Source of the DNA: Deltaproteobacteria bacterium
Lineage (GTDB): Bacteria > Bdellovibrionota_B > Oligoflexia > Oligoflexales > Bog-1112
DNA: 64,000 nt
Assembly (NCBI GenBank): GCA_020635195.1
Contig: JACKAG010000001.1
Location: 186,001 to 250,000 of the forward strand
Reading direction: 5' to 3'
Within the stretch, counting starts at the first letter, position 1. Every line of letters begins with the position of its first letter. A program made the position numbers and the translations under genes. Under the pieces are notes generated by a model, which was not told where the DNA came from, ran no database searches, and worked only from the letters and a program-made list of their open reading frames with translations. This document shows, in pieces, positions 17,154 to 23,750 of this stretch.

Positions 17154-17351
17154 ATGCGCCTTGGGACCATGATAGCCGTTCCTGGTGAGTATTCCCGCTT
17201 TGGCCGGATTCTCGGGGAAAGCGGGGTCGGATATACGGTGGAGGCAGGAGATCTGCCTGAAGGTGCGGAAGAAGGTGATGAATATGCCTATAAGGTGGAG
17301 CTCTGGGGCAATGAGTCGGGTCTGGCCTATAACCTGAGCGAGGATGACTGA
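17154..17351 (+). CDS. Small cold-shock-like OB-fold protein
   Basis: This 65-residue acidic protein follows a strong site (GGAAGGGAAGGGGG). It has a beta-rich pattern GTMIAVPGEYSRFGRILG then VEAGDLPEGAEEGDEYAYKV that resembles the CspA/S1 OB fold (strand-turn-strand with a GDE turn). The aromatic RNP motifs of true CspA are not obvious, so nucleic acid binding is only a guess. It ends 37 bases before the convergent RBR gene. Confidence 0.6.
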   Translation: MRLGTMIAVPGEYSRFGRILGESGVGYTVEAGDLPEGAEEGDEYAYKVELWGNESGLAYNLSEDD

Positions 17352-17387
17352 GGATATCCGGATTGTCCGGGACTTCGTGTTAGCTAT

Positions 17388-18293
17388 TCAATCAAATCTA
17401 TCGATACAGTGTGGAAAAGTCACAGCACTTATAATGCACAGCAGTCCCCCTACGGCAGTTAAGGTGCCTCCGACCGCTTCACATGTTACGGGGTCGCAGT
17501 CAGGAATGGGGCCAGAGGGAGAGTTGATCCCTGAGTTGATGAGTAATGGTCCGATTACGGTACTGGCCATCAGGGAAAAAAACAGGCACAGGGAACATGT
17601 GATCTTCGTATTTCGGAGTCTCCATCGCATTTGGTTTTCCGGAGGCGGGCAACAGAGTGTCAGCAAACTTCCCACGAAGAACAAACAGCCTGCGGCTGTC
17701 AGGCTTCCTCCGATCGTTTCACATGTTACGGGATCGCAGTCACGAATAGGGCCTGAGGGGTAATTGACCCCCGAGTGGATAAGGACTGGCCCGATTATGG
17801 TGCCGGAAATAAGGAAGACACTCAGGCATATGGAGCAGGGGATGGTCCCATGGTGAAAGCGCCACTCGTTAAAGTCTTCCCTCTCCTGAGATTGTTGCCA
17901 CTGATAAAGAAGCTTACGACAGCTCCAGGATGGGAGAAATGTTTCCGCTCTGATGCGGTTTTCCCACTTGAATTCCATGCCGCAGCCTCTGCCCTGAGAG
18001 GAACCGATAAATGCTTTGTCCCGGGCATTCCGGCCGCAGAGCATAGTATTACAGCCCCTTGGCATTTTCTCGATCAGAACATCACAAAATGGGCAGAGTC
18101 CGTATCTGTCGGATTCTCCGGATGCAACGATCTGTCTGAGTAGTCTGGTTTTTTCTTTCAGATCCATCGTACAGAGTTTGCAGGCCTTACCTGGATGAGG
18201 CTTTTTGCCGCATTGAAAGCAAAACGTTGCCTTGCAAAGCTGACAGGTCGCAGTGGATTTTTTCAGGGCTGCCGCAGCTGATCCCCTCGCCAC
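17388..18293 (-). CDS. 3' part of the frameshifted RBR protein: IBR end, RING2 and membrane anchor
   Basis: This frame continues the secreted RBR protein that begins at 18936. It carries the second half of an IBR domain (CQLCKATFCFQCGKKPHPG) and a RING2/Rcat-like domain: CPFCDVLIEKMPRGCNTMLC, then GCGMEFKW. The Cys in PRGCNTM aligns with the catalytic Cys of RBR ubiquitin ligases, but the last two zinc Cys of the usual FCWxC are replaced (FKWEN). After this come about four hydrophobic helices in two tandem copies of an 80-residue unit. The GTG at 18293 is only where the frame opens and has no ribosome site. Removing one G from the run at 18283-18286 joins it to the upstream part, giving about 515 residues. 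Confidence 0.8.
   Translation of the reverse strand: MARGSAAAALKKSTATCQLCKATFCFQCGKKPHPGKACKLCTMDLKEKTRLLRQIVASGESDRYGLCPFCDVLIEKMPRGCNTMLCGRNARDKAFIGSSQGRGCGMEFKWENRIRAETFLPSWSCRKLLYQWQQSQEREDFNEWRFHHGTIPCSICLSVFLISGTIIGPVLIHSGVNYPSGPIRDCDPVTCETIGGSLTAAGCLFFVGSLLTLCCPPPENQMRWRLRNTKITCSLCLFFSLMASTVIGPLLINSGINSPSGPIPDCDPVTCEAVGGTLTAVGGLLCIISAVTFPHCIDRFD
17440..17850 (-). repeat. Tandem 240-bp duplication coding the RBR membrane anchor
   Basis: Two diverged copies lie exactly 240 bp (80 codons) apart: 17466 onward (CTCCGACCGCTTCACATGTT) matches 17706 onward (CTCCGATCGTTTCACATGTT). In protein, the shared core is SGPI-DCDPVTCE-GG-LTA flanked by hydrophobic helices. Each copy gives two helices, so the anchor has about four. 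Confidence 0.85.
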
Positions 18294-18936
18294 AGTCCGG
18301 ACAGAATTTTAACTCAGCTATGGACCGTATGATCATTTTCTGAAACGATTTCAGCTCCTCTTCAGAAGAAGGGAGTGATGCCAGAAGGGGGGAGCGGAAG
18401 CGTTCGTTGCATTCTGACACCGGACATACGAGGATTTGTTCATGATTTCCTGCCTGGAGGACTCCCTGAAACATCCGTTTCAGGCATTTCAGATGAAACA
18501 AATGATCACAGTTTGTGTCAGGGGGCTGCTCTCTTAGTGTGCGCAAACAGATCTTGCAGGCAGGGCCGGACTCTTCATCCGCTACAGTAGATTCGCTTTC
18601 TTCTGTTCCATAGGGTGCAGATCCTGCTGCTACGATATGACGGTGTTCCGCGCTGCTTTGCCGGAACTGATCGCTTAGATCAATAAGCAGGGCGATCAGT
18701 TCTCTTGTTTTTGGCCCTACATCTCTCTCATATCCAGGATGTTTTTGTATCTGAGCGAGTTGCCCGCTCAGCTCGTCGTGTTGCTGCTCTGGAGTGGATA
18801 TTTCAGGAAAACCTGATTCAATATCTGGCTGATGGAGTTCCTGTTCTCCGTAAGAAGCATATAAAGAGGGTACTGAGATTATGAAAGCCGCCAGCAGCAG
18901 CTGGTATCTGATGAAGGCATGTTTTACAGACAACAT
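18187..18936 (-). CDS. 5' part of the frameshifted RBR protein: signal peptide, RING1 and IBR start
   Basis: ATG 18936 follows AGGAGGGAG. A Sec signal peptide (RYQLLLAAFIISVPSLYA, cut near SLYA-SYG) precedes about 95 acidic, probably helical residues. RING1 starts at about residue 127 with CKICLRTL, then NCDHLFHLKCL and CPVSECNERF. The IBR begins at FCPDCGEG (about 212), after which this frame runs to a stop without family features while the next frame carries the expected IBR residues. RBR proteins are ubiquitin ligases in eukaryotes, and a secreted bacterial one would be expected to act in a host. The gene diverges from a secreted ankyrin protein. It could be a recent pseudogene, a slippage product (an A6 run lies just downstream) or a sequencing error. 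Confidence 0.8.
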   Translation of the reverse strand: MLSVKHAFIRYQLLLAAFIISVPSLYASYGEQELHQPDIESGFPEISTPEQQHDELSGQLAQIQKHPGYERDVGPKTRELIALLIDLSDQFRQSSAEHRHIVAAGSAPYGTEESESTVADEESGPACKICLRTLREQPPDTNCDHLFHLKCLKRMFQGVLQAGNHEQILVCPVSECNERFRSPLLASLPSSEEELKSFQKMIIRSIAELKFCPDCGEGISCGSPEKIHCDLSALQGNVLLSMRQKASSR

Positions 18937-19400
18937 GACGTCTCCCTCCTGATTATCTGAGGCTGTTGGGTGGCAGGTCAACAGGAGAGGCGTATCCTAA
19001 CCTGCTTCAGACAAGGATTCAATGGAGATGTTTAATATTACGGTGCGTTAGTGATATCTGTGAGCTTCAGACTAGGCCCTTAGGCCGTCAGGCTAAAAAC
19101 TATAAAAGCGAGCTTCGACAGAAGTGCATCAGTCAATAACAGAACTTCAGTTGTGCTCTGAAGCTTTCGACTTTTTTAGTCCGGACGTGATCCCGTTCTG
19201 TCCGATTGGGAGCATCTGAGGCTGTATCGTCTTATTGTGAGAAACCATCCGGATGCAGAAGAACTGTCATATAGCATAGAATATTCAGTGGTTTGTCTTT
19301 TTCATATGACAGAAATTATTGGAATTTTTCTTTCTTTTTGATATTTCTCTGAATATTAAGCCTTATGCATAAGGTCATCGACTCAGGAAAGGATCACAGA
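18937..19400. other. Divergent intergenic region between the RBR and ankyrin genes
   Basis: This 464-bp stretch must hold the promoters of both genes. I could not fix a convincing -35/-10 pair. It contains a small hairpin (CTTCAG/CTGAAG, about 19145-19163) followed shortly by a T run. On the plus strand, 19180-19341 is a stop-free 53-codon frame (DWEHLRLYRLIVRNHPDAEE in the middle) ending in TGA. This looks like the tail of a lost gene, but no family is recognisable. Confidence 0.4.
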
Positions 19401-20159
19401 ATGAGAGTTTTATACGCAATTTTATTTGGATGTTTCATCAGCAATCCGGCTGTCGGGGTAACCGTGTCACAGGGGGATACGCCTCTTATCACGGCTGTAA
19501 AAAGCGATGATGAGGAGGCTGTGCAGAGGATTCTACAGCGTGGGGCTCCTGTGGATCAGACTAACATTTGGTATATGACTCCACTCCATGTGGCAGCAGA
19601 GTCTGGCTATGAAAGGATTGTAGATCTTCTCATCCGGTATCAGGCAGATGTGAATGCACCTGACAGTGCTTATGGATGGACTCCCCTCCATTGGGCGGCA
19701 AGATTTGGAAAAACAGAGGTTGTAAAGTGTCTTCTCGCGAACCATGATGTTGTAGTGAATGCGCCTGACATGAATAAGCAATTCCCTCTCCATCTTGCAG
19801 CGAACTATGGACATATCGATGCCCTGCGAGATCTTATTGCTGCAAGAGCGGATGTGAATCTGACTGATGTTTGTGGTGAGCCCCCCCTCAACCTGGCAGT
19901 TCAGGCGGGTCATAAAGATGTTGTTTGTGTTCTCCTTGAGCAGCTTGGAATTCTTGTGAATCTGGTTGATAAAACGAGGGGTGTAACATCCCTCCATTGG
20001 GCAGTATTCTATGGAGACATAGATGTCGTACAAGCTCTTATCACAGCAGGGGCTGATGTGAATAAGGCTGACTTCGCAGGAGTCCTTCCCATTGATATTG
20101 CCGTGCAGGAGGAGGACGAAGAAATCGTCGCTCTCCTTCGCAGAGCCCATTCCGGATAA
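19401..20159 (+). CDS. Secreted ankyrin-repeat protein (first of two)
   Basis: ATG 19401 follows AGGAAAGGA and gives a signal peptide (MRVLYAILFGCFISNPAVGV). The longer ORF start at 19365 would bury it. The remaining 230 residues are about seven ankyrin repeats (DTPLITAVKSDDEEAVQRIL, TPLHVAAESGYERIVDLLI, TPLHWAARFGKTEVVKCLL and so on) ending in GVLPIDIAVQEEDEEIVALL. Ankyrin repeats bind other proteins. Export plus lack of any other domain suggests a periplasmic or host-directed binder. It is paralogous to the gene at 29934 (similar signal region, repeat order and PIDxAxxEExxEIxxLLR ending). Confidence 0.88.
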   Translation: MRVLYAILFGCFISNPAVGVTVSQGDTPLITAVKSDDEEAVQRILQRGAPVDQTNIWYMTPLHVAAESGYERIVDLLIRYQADVNAPDSAYGWTPLHWAARFGKTEVVKCLLANHDVVVNAPDMNKQFPLHLAANYGHIDALRDLIAARADVNLTDVCGEPPLNLAVQAGHKDVVCVLLEQLGILVNLVDKTRGVTSLHWAVFYGDIDVVQALITAGADVNKADFAGVLPIDIAVQEEDEEIVALLRRAHSG

Positions 20160-20216
20160 TCCCATGAGGCAGAAAGAACGGTCAGTTGTGAAGATCGCTT
20201 TTTTATTCTATGGCTG

Positions 20217-20290
20217 CCGGAGCTCCTGTTCTCTGTAGGTAATATCTGAGAGGATGCTGATATGATGAAAGCTGCCAGCAGTTGTAGGGA
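20217..20290 (-). pseudogene. Relict of a second RBR signal-peptide region
   Basis: On the minus strand this stretch reads QLLAAFIISA, then diverges and is frameshifted. It matches the signal peptide of the RBR gene 1.4 kb away (QLLLAAFIIS). The similarity is also visible in DNA: CCTGTTCTCTGTAGG here against CCTGTTCTCCGTAAG at 18842, and ATGAAAGCTGCCAGCAG against ATGAAAGCCGCCAGCAG at 18881. It appears to be the remains of a duplicated copy whose body has been lost. Confidence 0.55.
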
Positions 20291-20298
20291 GCGTCTGA

Positions 20299-20335
20299 CA
20301 GAGAAAAAGCAGACAAGGTGACTGCTTTTTCTCTG
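20299..20335. terminator. Bidirectional hairpin terminator
   Basis: A perfect 14-bp stem (CAGAGAAAAAGCAG / CTGCTTTTTCTCTG) with a 9-base loop is followed on the plus strand by TTTTATT. It lies between the convergent ankyrin gene (ends 20159) and hppA (ends 20374), and its A/T-rich stem can work in both directions. Confidence 0.8.
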
Positions 20336-20373
20336 TTTTATTGGAGTATCAGGTTCATAGCTTACAGGGAGCC

Positions 20374-22482
20374 TTACATTCCGAGAATGCTTTCTATCCA
20401 GCTGTGGGCGGCCTGGATAAATGGAGCAAAAACCAGACTGATGATGGCCATCAGTTTCATCAGGATATTCAGGGAAGGACCAGAGGTGTCCTTCATGGGA
20501 TCTCCGACAGTATCCCCGACGACAGCTGCTTTATGAGTGTCAGATCCTTTGCCGCCATGAACTCCGGTCTCGATATATTTTTTGGCATTATCCCAGGCGC
20601 CTCCGGCATTGGATGATGAGACGGCCATCACAACGCCGACACCAATAGCTCCGGCAAGCATGCCGGCAAGGGCCTCTATACCAAACAATATTCCGAATAA
20701 AAGCGGAGAAAGGACGACCAGGATACCCGGGGCCACCATTTCTCGCAGAGCCGCTGTCGTGGAGATAGCGACACAGCGTTTGTAGTCAGGTCTGCCATGC
20801 CCTTCCATGATTCCGGGGATGGTTCTGAACTGATGCCTTACCTCTTCTATCATGGCGAAAGCCGCAAGTCCGACCGCGCGCATGGTCTGTGCGGTAAAGA
20901 GCATGGGCAGGGTTGTTCCGGCAAGCATACCAGCGAAGACAACAGGACTGAGAAGATTGAGCGTCTCGATTCCGGAAGATGTCAGGAAGGCAGCAAACAG
21001 GGCAAGCCCTGTCAGAACAGCAGAGCCGATGGCAAAACCCTTACCAATCGCTGCCGTTGTATTACCAGCGGCGTCAAGAATATCGGTTCTTTCCCGGACC
21101 TGAGCTTCAAGTTCGCACATCTCGGCGATACCACCAGCATTATCAGAAACCGGGCCATAGGCATCGATTGTGAGCCCGACAGCAATCGTCGAAATCATAC
21201 CAATAGCAGCCATTGCAATACCGTACATTCCCGCAGAATACCAGGACAGGAAGACAACCAGTGCAATGACGATGACGGGAATGACAGAGGACTTATAACC
21301 CAGACTAAGACCATAGATAATATTGGTGGCGGAGCCTGTTTTGGAAGCATCTGCGATCTCCCGGACAGGTCTGTAACTATGAGACGTGTAGTATTCTGTG
21401 ACAAAGCCAATGATCAGCCCTCCCCACAGGCCTGCAAGCAATGATGTGAGGACATTATTTCTGCTGATGGTCTGGCCGTTCAGAATGAACTCGTCAACCA
21501 TAACCTCATGGGTCAGAAACCACATGGCAACAGTCATCAGGACGGTTGATATCACAAGTTGTTTCTTTAGTGTCTTCTCAACATCCTGATTTGTCTCTGT
21601 GACTCGGGCCATTAAAGCGGTGACAAGGCAGACAGGAATTCCGATGGCAGAAACCAGAATAGGGTAGTAGAGGGCATCGGATGAGCCTGCGATGGCTGCG
21701 GCAGAGGCACCAATCACCAAAGCTGCGCAGGTCGCTTCTGCAAGAGATCCGAAGAGGTCTGCACCCATGCCCGCAATATCACCTACATTGTCCCCGACAT
21801 TGTCAGCGATGACAGCCGGATTGCGTGGGTCATCTTCAGGAATTCCTGCTTCGACTTTTCCGACAAGGTCCGCTCCCACATCAGCAGCTTTTGTGAAAAT
21901 TCCGCCGCCGACACGGCCAAACAGAGCGACGGTCGACCCTCCGAGTCCAAAGCCGGTGACCATTTCCATTGCGATATGAATGTCCGGAATCAGTTCATGA
22001 TAAATGAGTGCCATTGTGATCAGACCGAAAACAGCAAGTCCTGAGAGGCCAAAGCCCATCACAGCACCGGACTGGAAGGCGACTGTAAATGCCGGAGCGA
22101 TGCCGCTTCGTGCTCTGACTGCTGTTCTGACATTGCCTTTTGTCGCAATATGCATGCCCATAAAGGCTGCAATACTTGATGTGAAGGCTCCCATCAGAAA
22201 GGATGCAGCGGCATAAAGACCCGCAAAGTCAGGCTCTGTATGCACATAACCAAGAGCAAAATAAATCAGAACGGCAAACCCACAACAGAACAGGGCAACA
22301 TATTTATATTCTGAAACAAGAAAGGACATGGCCCCTTCTTCAATCGCGCCAGATATTTCACGAAAACGGTTGATCTCTTCAGTTTTGCCTTCAATGGTGA
22401 CAGCCATCACTTTCCTGGCGTAAATGAGAGCGGCAAGTAACGCAAGAGTCGCACACCCATAAATCATATAGACAGCCAACAT
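20374..22482 (-). CDS. hppA: Membrane-bound ion-translocating pyrophosphatase
   Basis: This integral membrane enzyme couples PPi hydrolysis to pumping H+ (or Na+) across the inner membrane. The PPi/Mg site is intact: KAADVGADLVGKVEAGIPED then DPRNPAVIADNVGDNVGD, and a second acidic cluster near the C-terminus (GDTVGDPMKDTSGPSLNIL). The GNTTAAIGKG segment has Ala and Gly where K+-independent enzymes have Lys and Thr, so it should be the K+-dependent subfamily. ATG 22482 follows AAGGAGAT, giving about 702 residues, normal for the family; the longer ORF start at 22641 adds a spurious leader. H+ versus Na+ specificity is not decidable here. Confidence 0.95.
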   Translation of the reverse strand: MLAVYMIYGCATLALLAALIYARKVMAVTIEGKTEEINRFREISGAIEEGAMSFLVSEYKYVALFCCGFAVLIYFALGYVHTEPDFAGLYAAASFLMGAFTSSIAAFMGMHIATKGNVRTAVRARSGIAPAFTVAFQSGAVMGFGLSGLAVFGLITMALIYHELIPDIHIAMEMVTGFGLGGSTVALFGRVGGGIFTKAADVGADLVGKVEAGIPEDDPRNPAVIADNVGDNVGDIAGMGADLFGSLAEATCAALVIGASAAAIAGSSDALYYPILVSAIGIPVCLVTALMARVTETNQDVEKTLKKQLVISTVLMTVAMWFLTHEVMVDEFILNGQTISRNNVLTSLLAGLWGGLIIGFVTEYYTSHSYRPVREIADASKTGSATNIIYGLSLGYKSSVIPVIVIALVVFLSWYSAGMYGIAMAAIGMISTIAVGLTIDAYGPVSDNAGGIAEMCELEAQVRERTDILDAAGNTTAAIGKGFAIGSAVLTGLALFAAFLTSSGIETLNLLSPVVFAGMLAGTTLPMLFTAQTMRAVGLAAFAMIEEVRHQFRTIPGIMEGHGRPDYKRCVAISTTAALREMVAPGILVVLSPLLFGILFGIEALAGMLAGAIGVGVVMAVSSSNAGGAWDNAKKYIETGVHGGKGSDTHKAAVVGDTVGDPMKDTSGPSLNILMKLMAIISLVFAPFIQAAHSWIESILGM

Positions 22483-22537
22483 GATCTCCTTTCTGTCCGG
22501 ATCTGTTTCGCCTGATACATTCCCTTTATGGGGAGAT

Positions 22538-22566
22538 GTTATGAATGGGTTTTGAGAAATAGGCAA
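22538..22566 (-). promoter_or_regulatory. Possible sigma70-type promoter for hppA
   Basis: On the minus strand TTGCCT (22566-22561) and CATAAC (22543-22538) are 17 bases apart, about 55 bases upstream of the hppA start. The boxes are imperfect matches to TTGACA/TATAAT. Confidence 0.3.
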
Positions 22567-22599
22567 GAAAAAAAAGAGAAAATGAGATCTGTGAGGAGC

Positions 22600-22632
22600 T
22601 GCCCATGCAGGGTTTTCGGGCCTGCATGGGCA
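22600..22632 (-). terminator. Hairpin after the histone-like gene
   Basis: A perfect 12-bp stem (TGCCCATGCAGG / CCTGCATGGGCA) with a 9-base loop lies 16 bases past the stop of the histone-like gene. No U tract follows directly, so termination may be weaker or may need a factor. Confidence 0.6.
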
Positions 22633-22647
22633 TGATTCCACGAGGTT

Positions 22648-23424
22648 TTAATGTCGGTTGCGACGCTTTTGAACGGCTCTTCCTGATTTTGATGGAGCTC
22701 TCCGCTTGTTTTTTGACGCCATGTTTTTTCTGGTGCTCTGGCGTCCCCGGGAACTCTTACGGGAGAGTGATGCTTTTTTCCTGGATGAGCTTCGCTTGCT
22801 CGAGCTTTTCTTTCTTGCTACGGAAGCTTTCTTGACGGAAGTTTTTTTTCTGGCTGCGGAAGCTTTTTTTCGGTTTGTTTTTCGTTTAACGGAAGCTTTC
22901 TTGACGGAAGTCTTTCGTTTGACAGAAGTTTTTTTTCTGACTACGGAAGCCTTTTTTCGGGTTGTTTTTCGTTTAACAGAAGCTTTCTTGACGGAAGTCT
23001 TTCGTTTGGCAGAAGTTTTTTTTCTGACTACGGAAGCCTTTTTTCGGGCTGTTTTTCGTTTAACGGAAGCTTTCTTGACGGAAGTCTTTCGTTTGACAGA
23101 AGTTTTTTTTCTGACTACGGAAGCTTTTTTTCGGGTTGTTTTTCGTTTAACGGAAGCTTTCTTCAGAGTTGATACTTTTTTTGCACTTGTTTTTTTTCTT
23201 TTTACGACCTTCTTTTTTGCAGCAGAAGCATTCATGTTTCTGCTGCTTATTGATTTGCGAGCTGAAGCACGTTTTGCTGTGGCAGATTTTTTCTGCTGCG
23301 AGCGTTTTGCTGTGCTGTTTTTTCTGGATTTTCTGCCGGCAGATACGGAGGATGCCCTGCGCTGTACTCCGCTCTTCTTAGCAGCTGTGGAAGACCTTTT
23401 GCCTCCGCTTTTCTTACCGACCAT
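22648..23424 (-). CDS. Histone H1-like Lys/Arg/Ser-rich DNA-binding protein
   Basis: The 258-residue product is almost only Lys, Arg, Ser, Thr, Ala and Val, with no hydrophobic core. This is typical of bacterial H1-like proteins (chlamydial Hc2, AlgP-type tails) that compact DNA. The middle is built of near-identical 29-residue units (KKASVKRKTTRKKASVVRKK and so on). Good ribosome site (AAGGAGGAG) before ATG 23424. The upstream region holds a short palindrome TGATCC-CCT-GGATCA (23463-23477) that could be an operator. Dense positive charge and the repeats suggest length variation between strains. The likely role is nucleoid condensation, perhaps in a resting or infectious form; this is inferred. 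Confidence 0.88.
   Translation of the reverse strand: MVGKKSGGKRSSTAAKKSGVQRRASSVSAGRKSRKNSTAKRSQQKKSATAKRASARKSISSRNMNASAAKKKVVKRKKTSAKKVSTLKKASVKRKTTRKKASVVRKKTSVKRKTSVKKASVKRKTARKKASVVRKKTSAKRKTSVKKASVKRKTTRKKASVVRKKTSVKRKTSVKKASVKRKTNRKKASAARKKTSVKKASVARKKSSSKRSSSRKKASLSRKSSRGRQSTRKNMASKNKRRAPSKSGRAVQKRRNRH
22830..23163 (-). repeat. 87-bp in-frame tandem repeat in the histone-like gene
   Basis: Three near-identical 29-codon units (residues 88-116, 117-145, 146-174) and a fourth partial one. Differences are single residues (TTR, TAR, TNR; TSVKR, TSAKR). The unit itself is made of shorter KKASV/KRKTS motifs. Confidence 0.9.
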
Positions 23425-23534
23425 AGATCAACTCCTCCTTACGGGGTATACTGGTTCGCAGGTGATCCCCTGGATCATTCAATGTGATCAGGGATTCGTG
23501 TCACCTTCCAGAAGAAGAGTTCGGATGAAGTGAT

Positions 23535-23574
23535 ATAAAATTTAGCGAAAAGAATCTTTTTTTCTAAATTTTAT
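23535..23574. terminator. AT-rich hairpin in the 23.4-23.75 kb gap
   Basis: An 11-bp perfect inverted repeat (ATAAAATTTAG / CTAAATTTTAT) encloses a second short complementarity (AAAAG/CTTTT). It lies 177 bases past the stop of the minus-strand gene at 23751 and upstream of the histone-like gene, so it is a plausible terminator for the former. The rest of 23425-23750 shows no gene. Confidence 0.45.
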
Positions 23575-23750
23575 TTGATGGATAATCATAGGCAGTCAGC
23601 AGTTGCCTGTGATTATGAACATATTTTCTTTTTAAAAACAATGCATTAACGCAAGTTTTTCGGTTGATGTTACGTCTCCTGGATCTTCGGAAATCTTTCT
23701 CAAAAGCTGCCTTGCTTTTGGTCTTTTAAATGGGATGATGATGCGGCAGA

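Noticed and set aside
17344..17763. 139-codon plus-strand frame with an internal repeat
   Set aside because: It mirrors the duplicated anchor of the RBR gene on the other strand. The repeat belongs to the RBR gene.
20797..21444. 215-codon open frame on the plus strand
   Set aside because: It lies entirely antisense to the highly conserved hppA gene, has a Cys/Arg/His-rich composition typical of a shadow frame and no ribosome site.
22830..23163. Regular short repeats that could suggest a CRISPR array
   Set aside because: The repeats are contiguous, in frame, without unique spacers, and encode a Lys-rich protein.
22706..23533. 275-codon plus-strand frame rich in Phe/Leu/Glu
   Set aside because: It is the complement of the Lys-codon repeats of the histone-like gene (AAA/AAG become TTT/CTT), so its length is an effect of the repeat.
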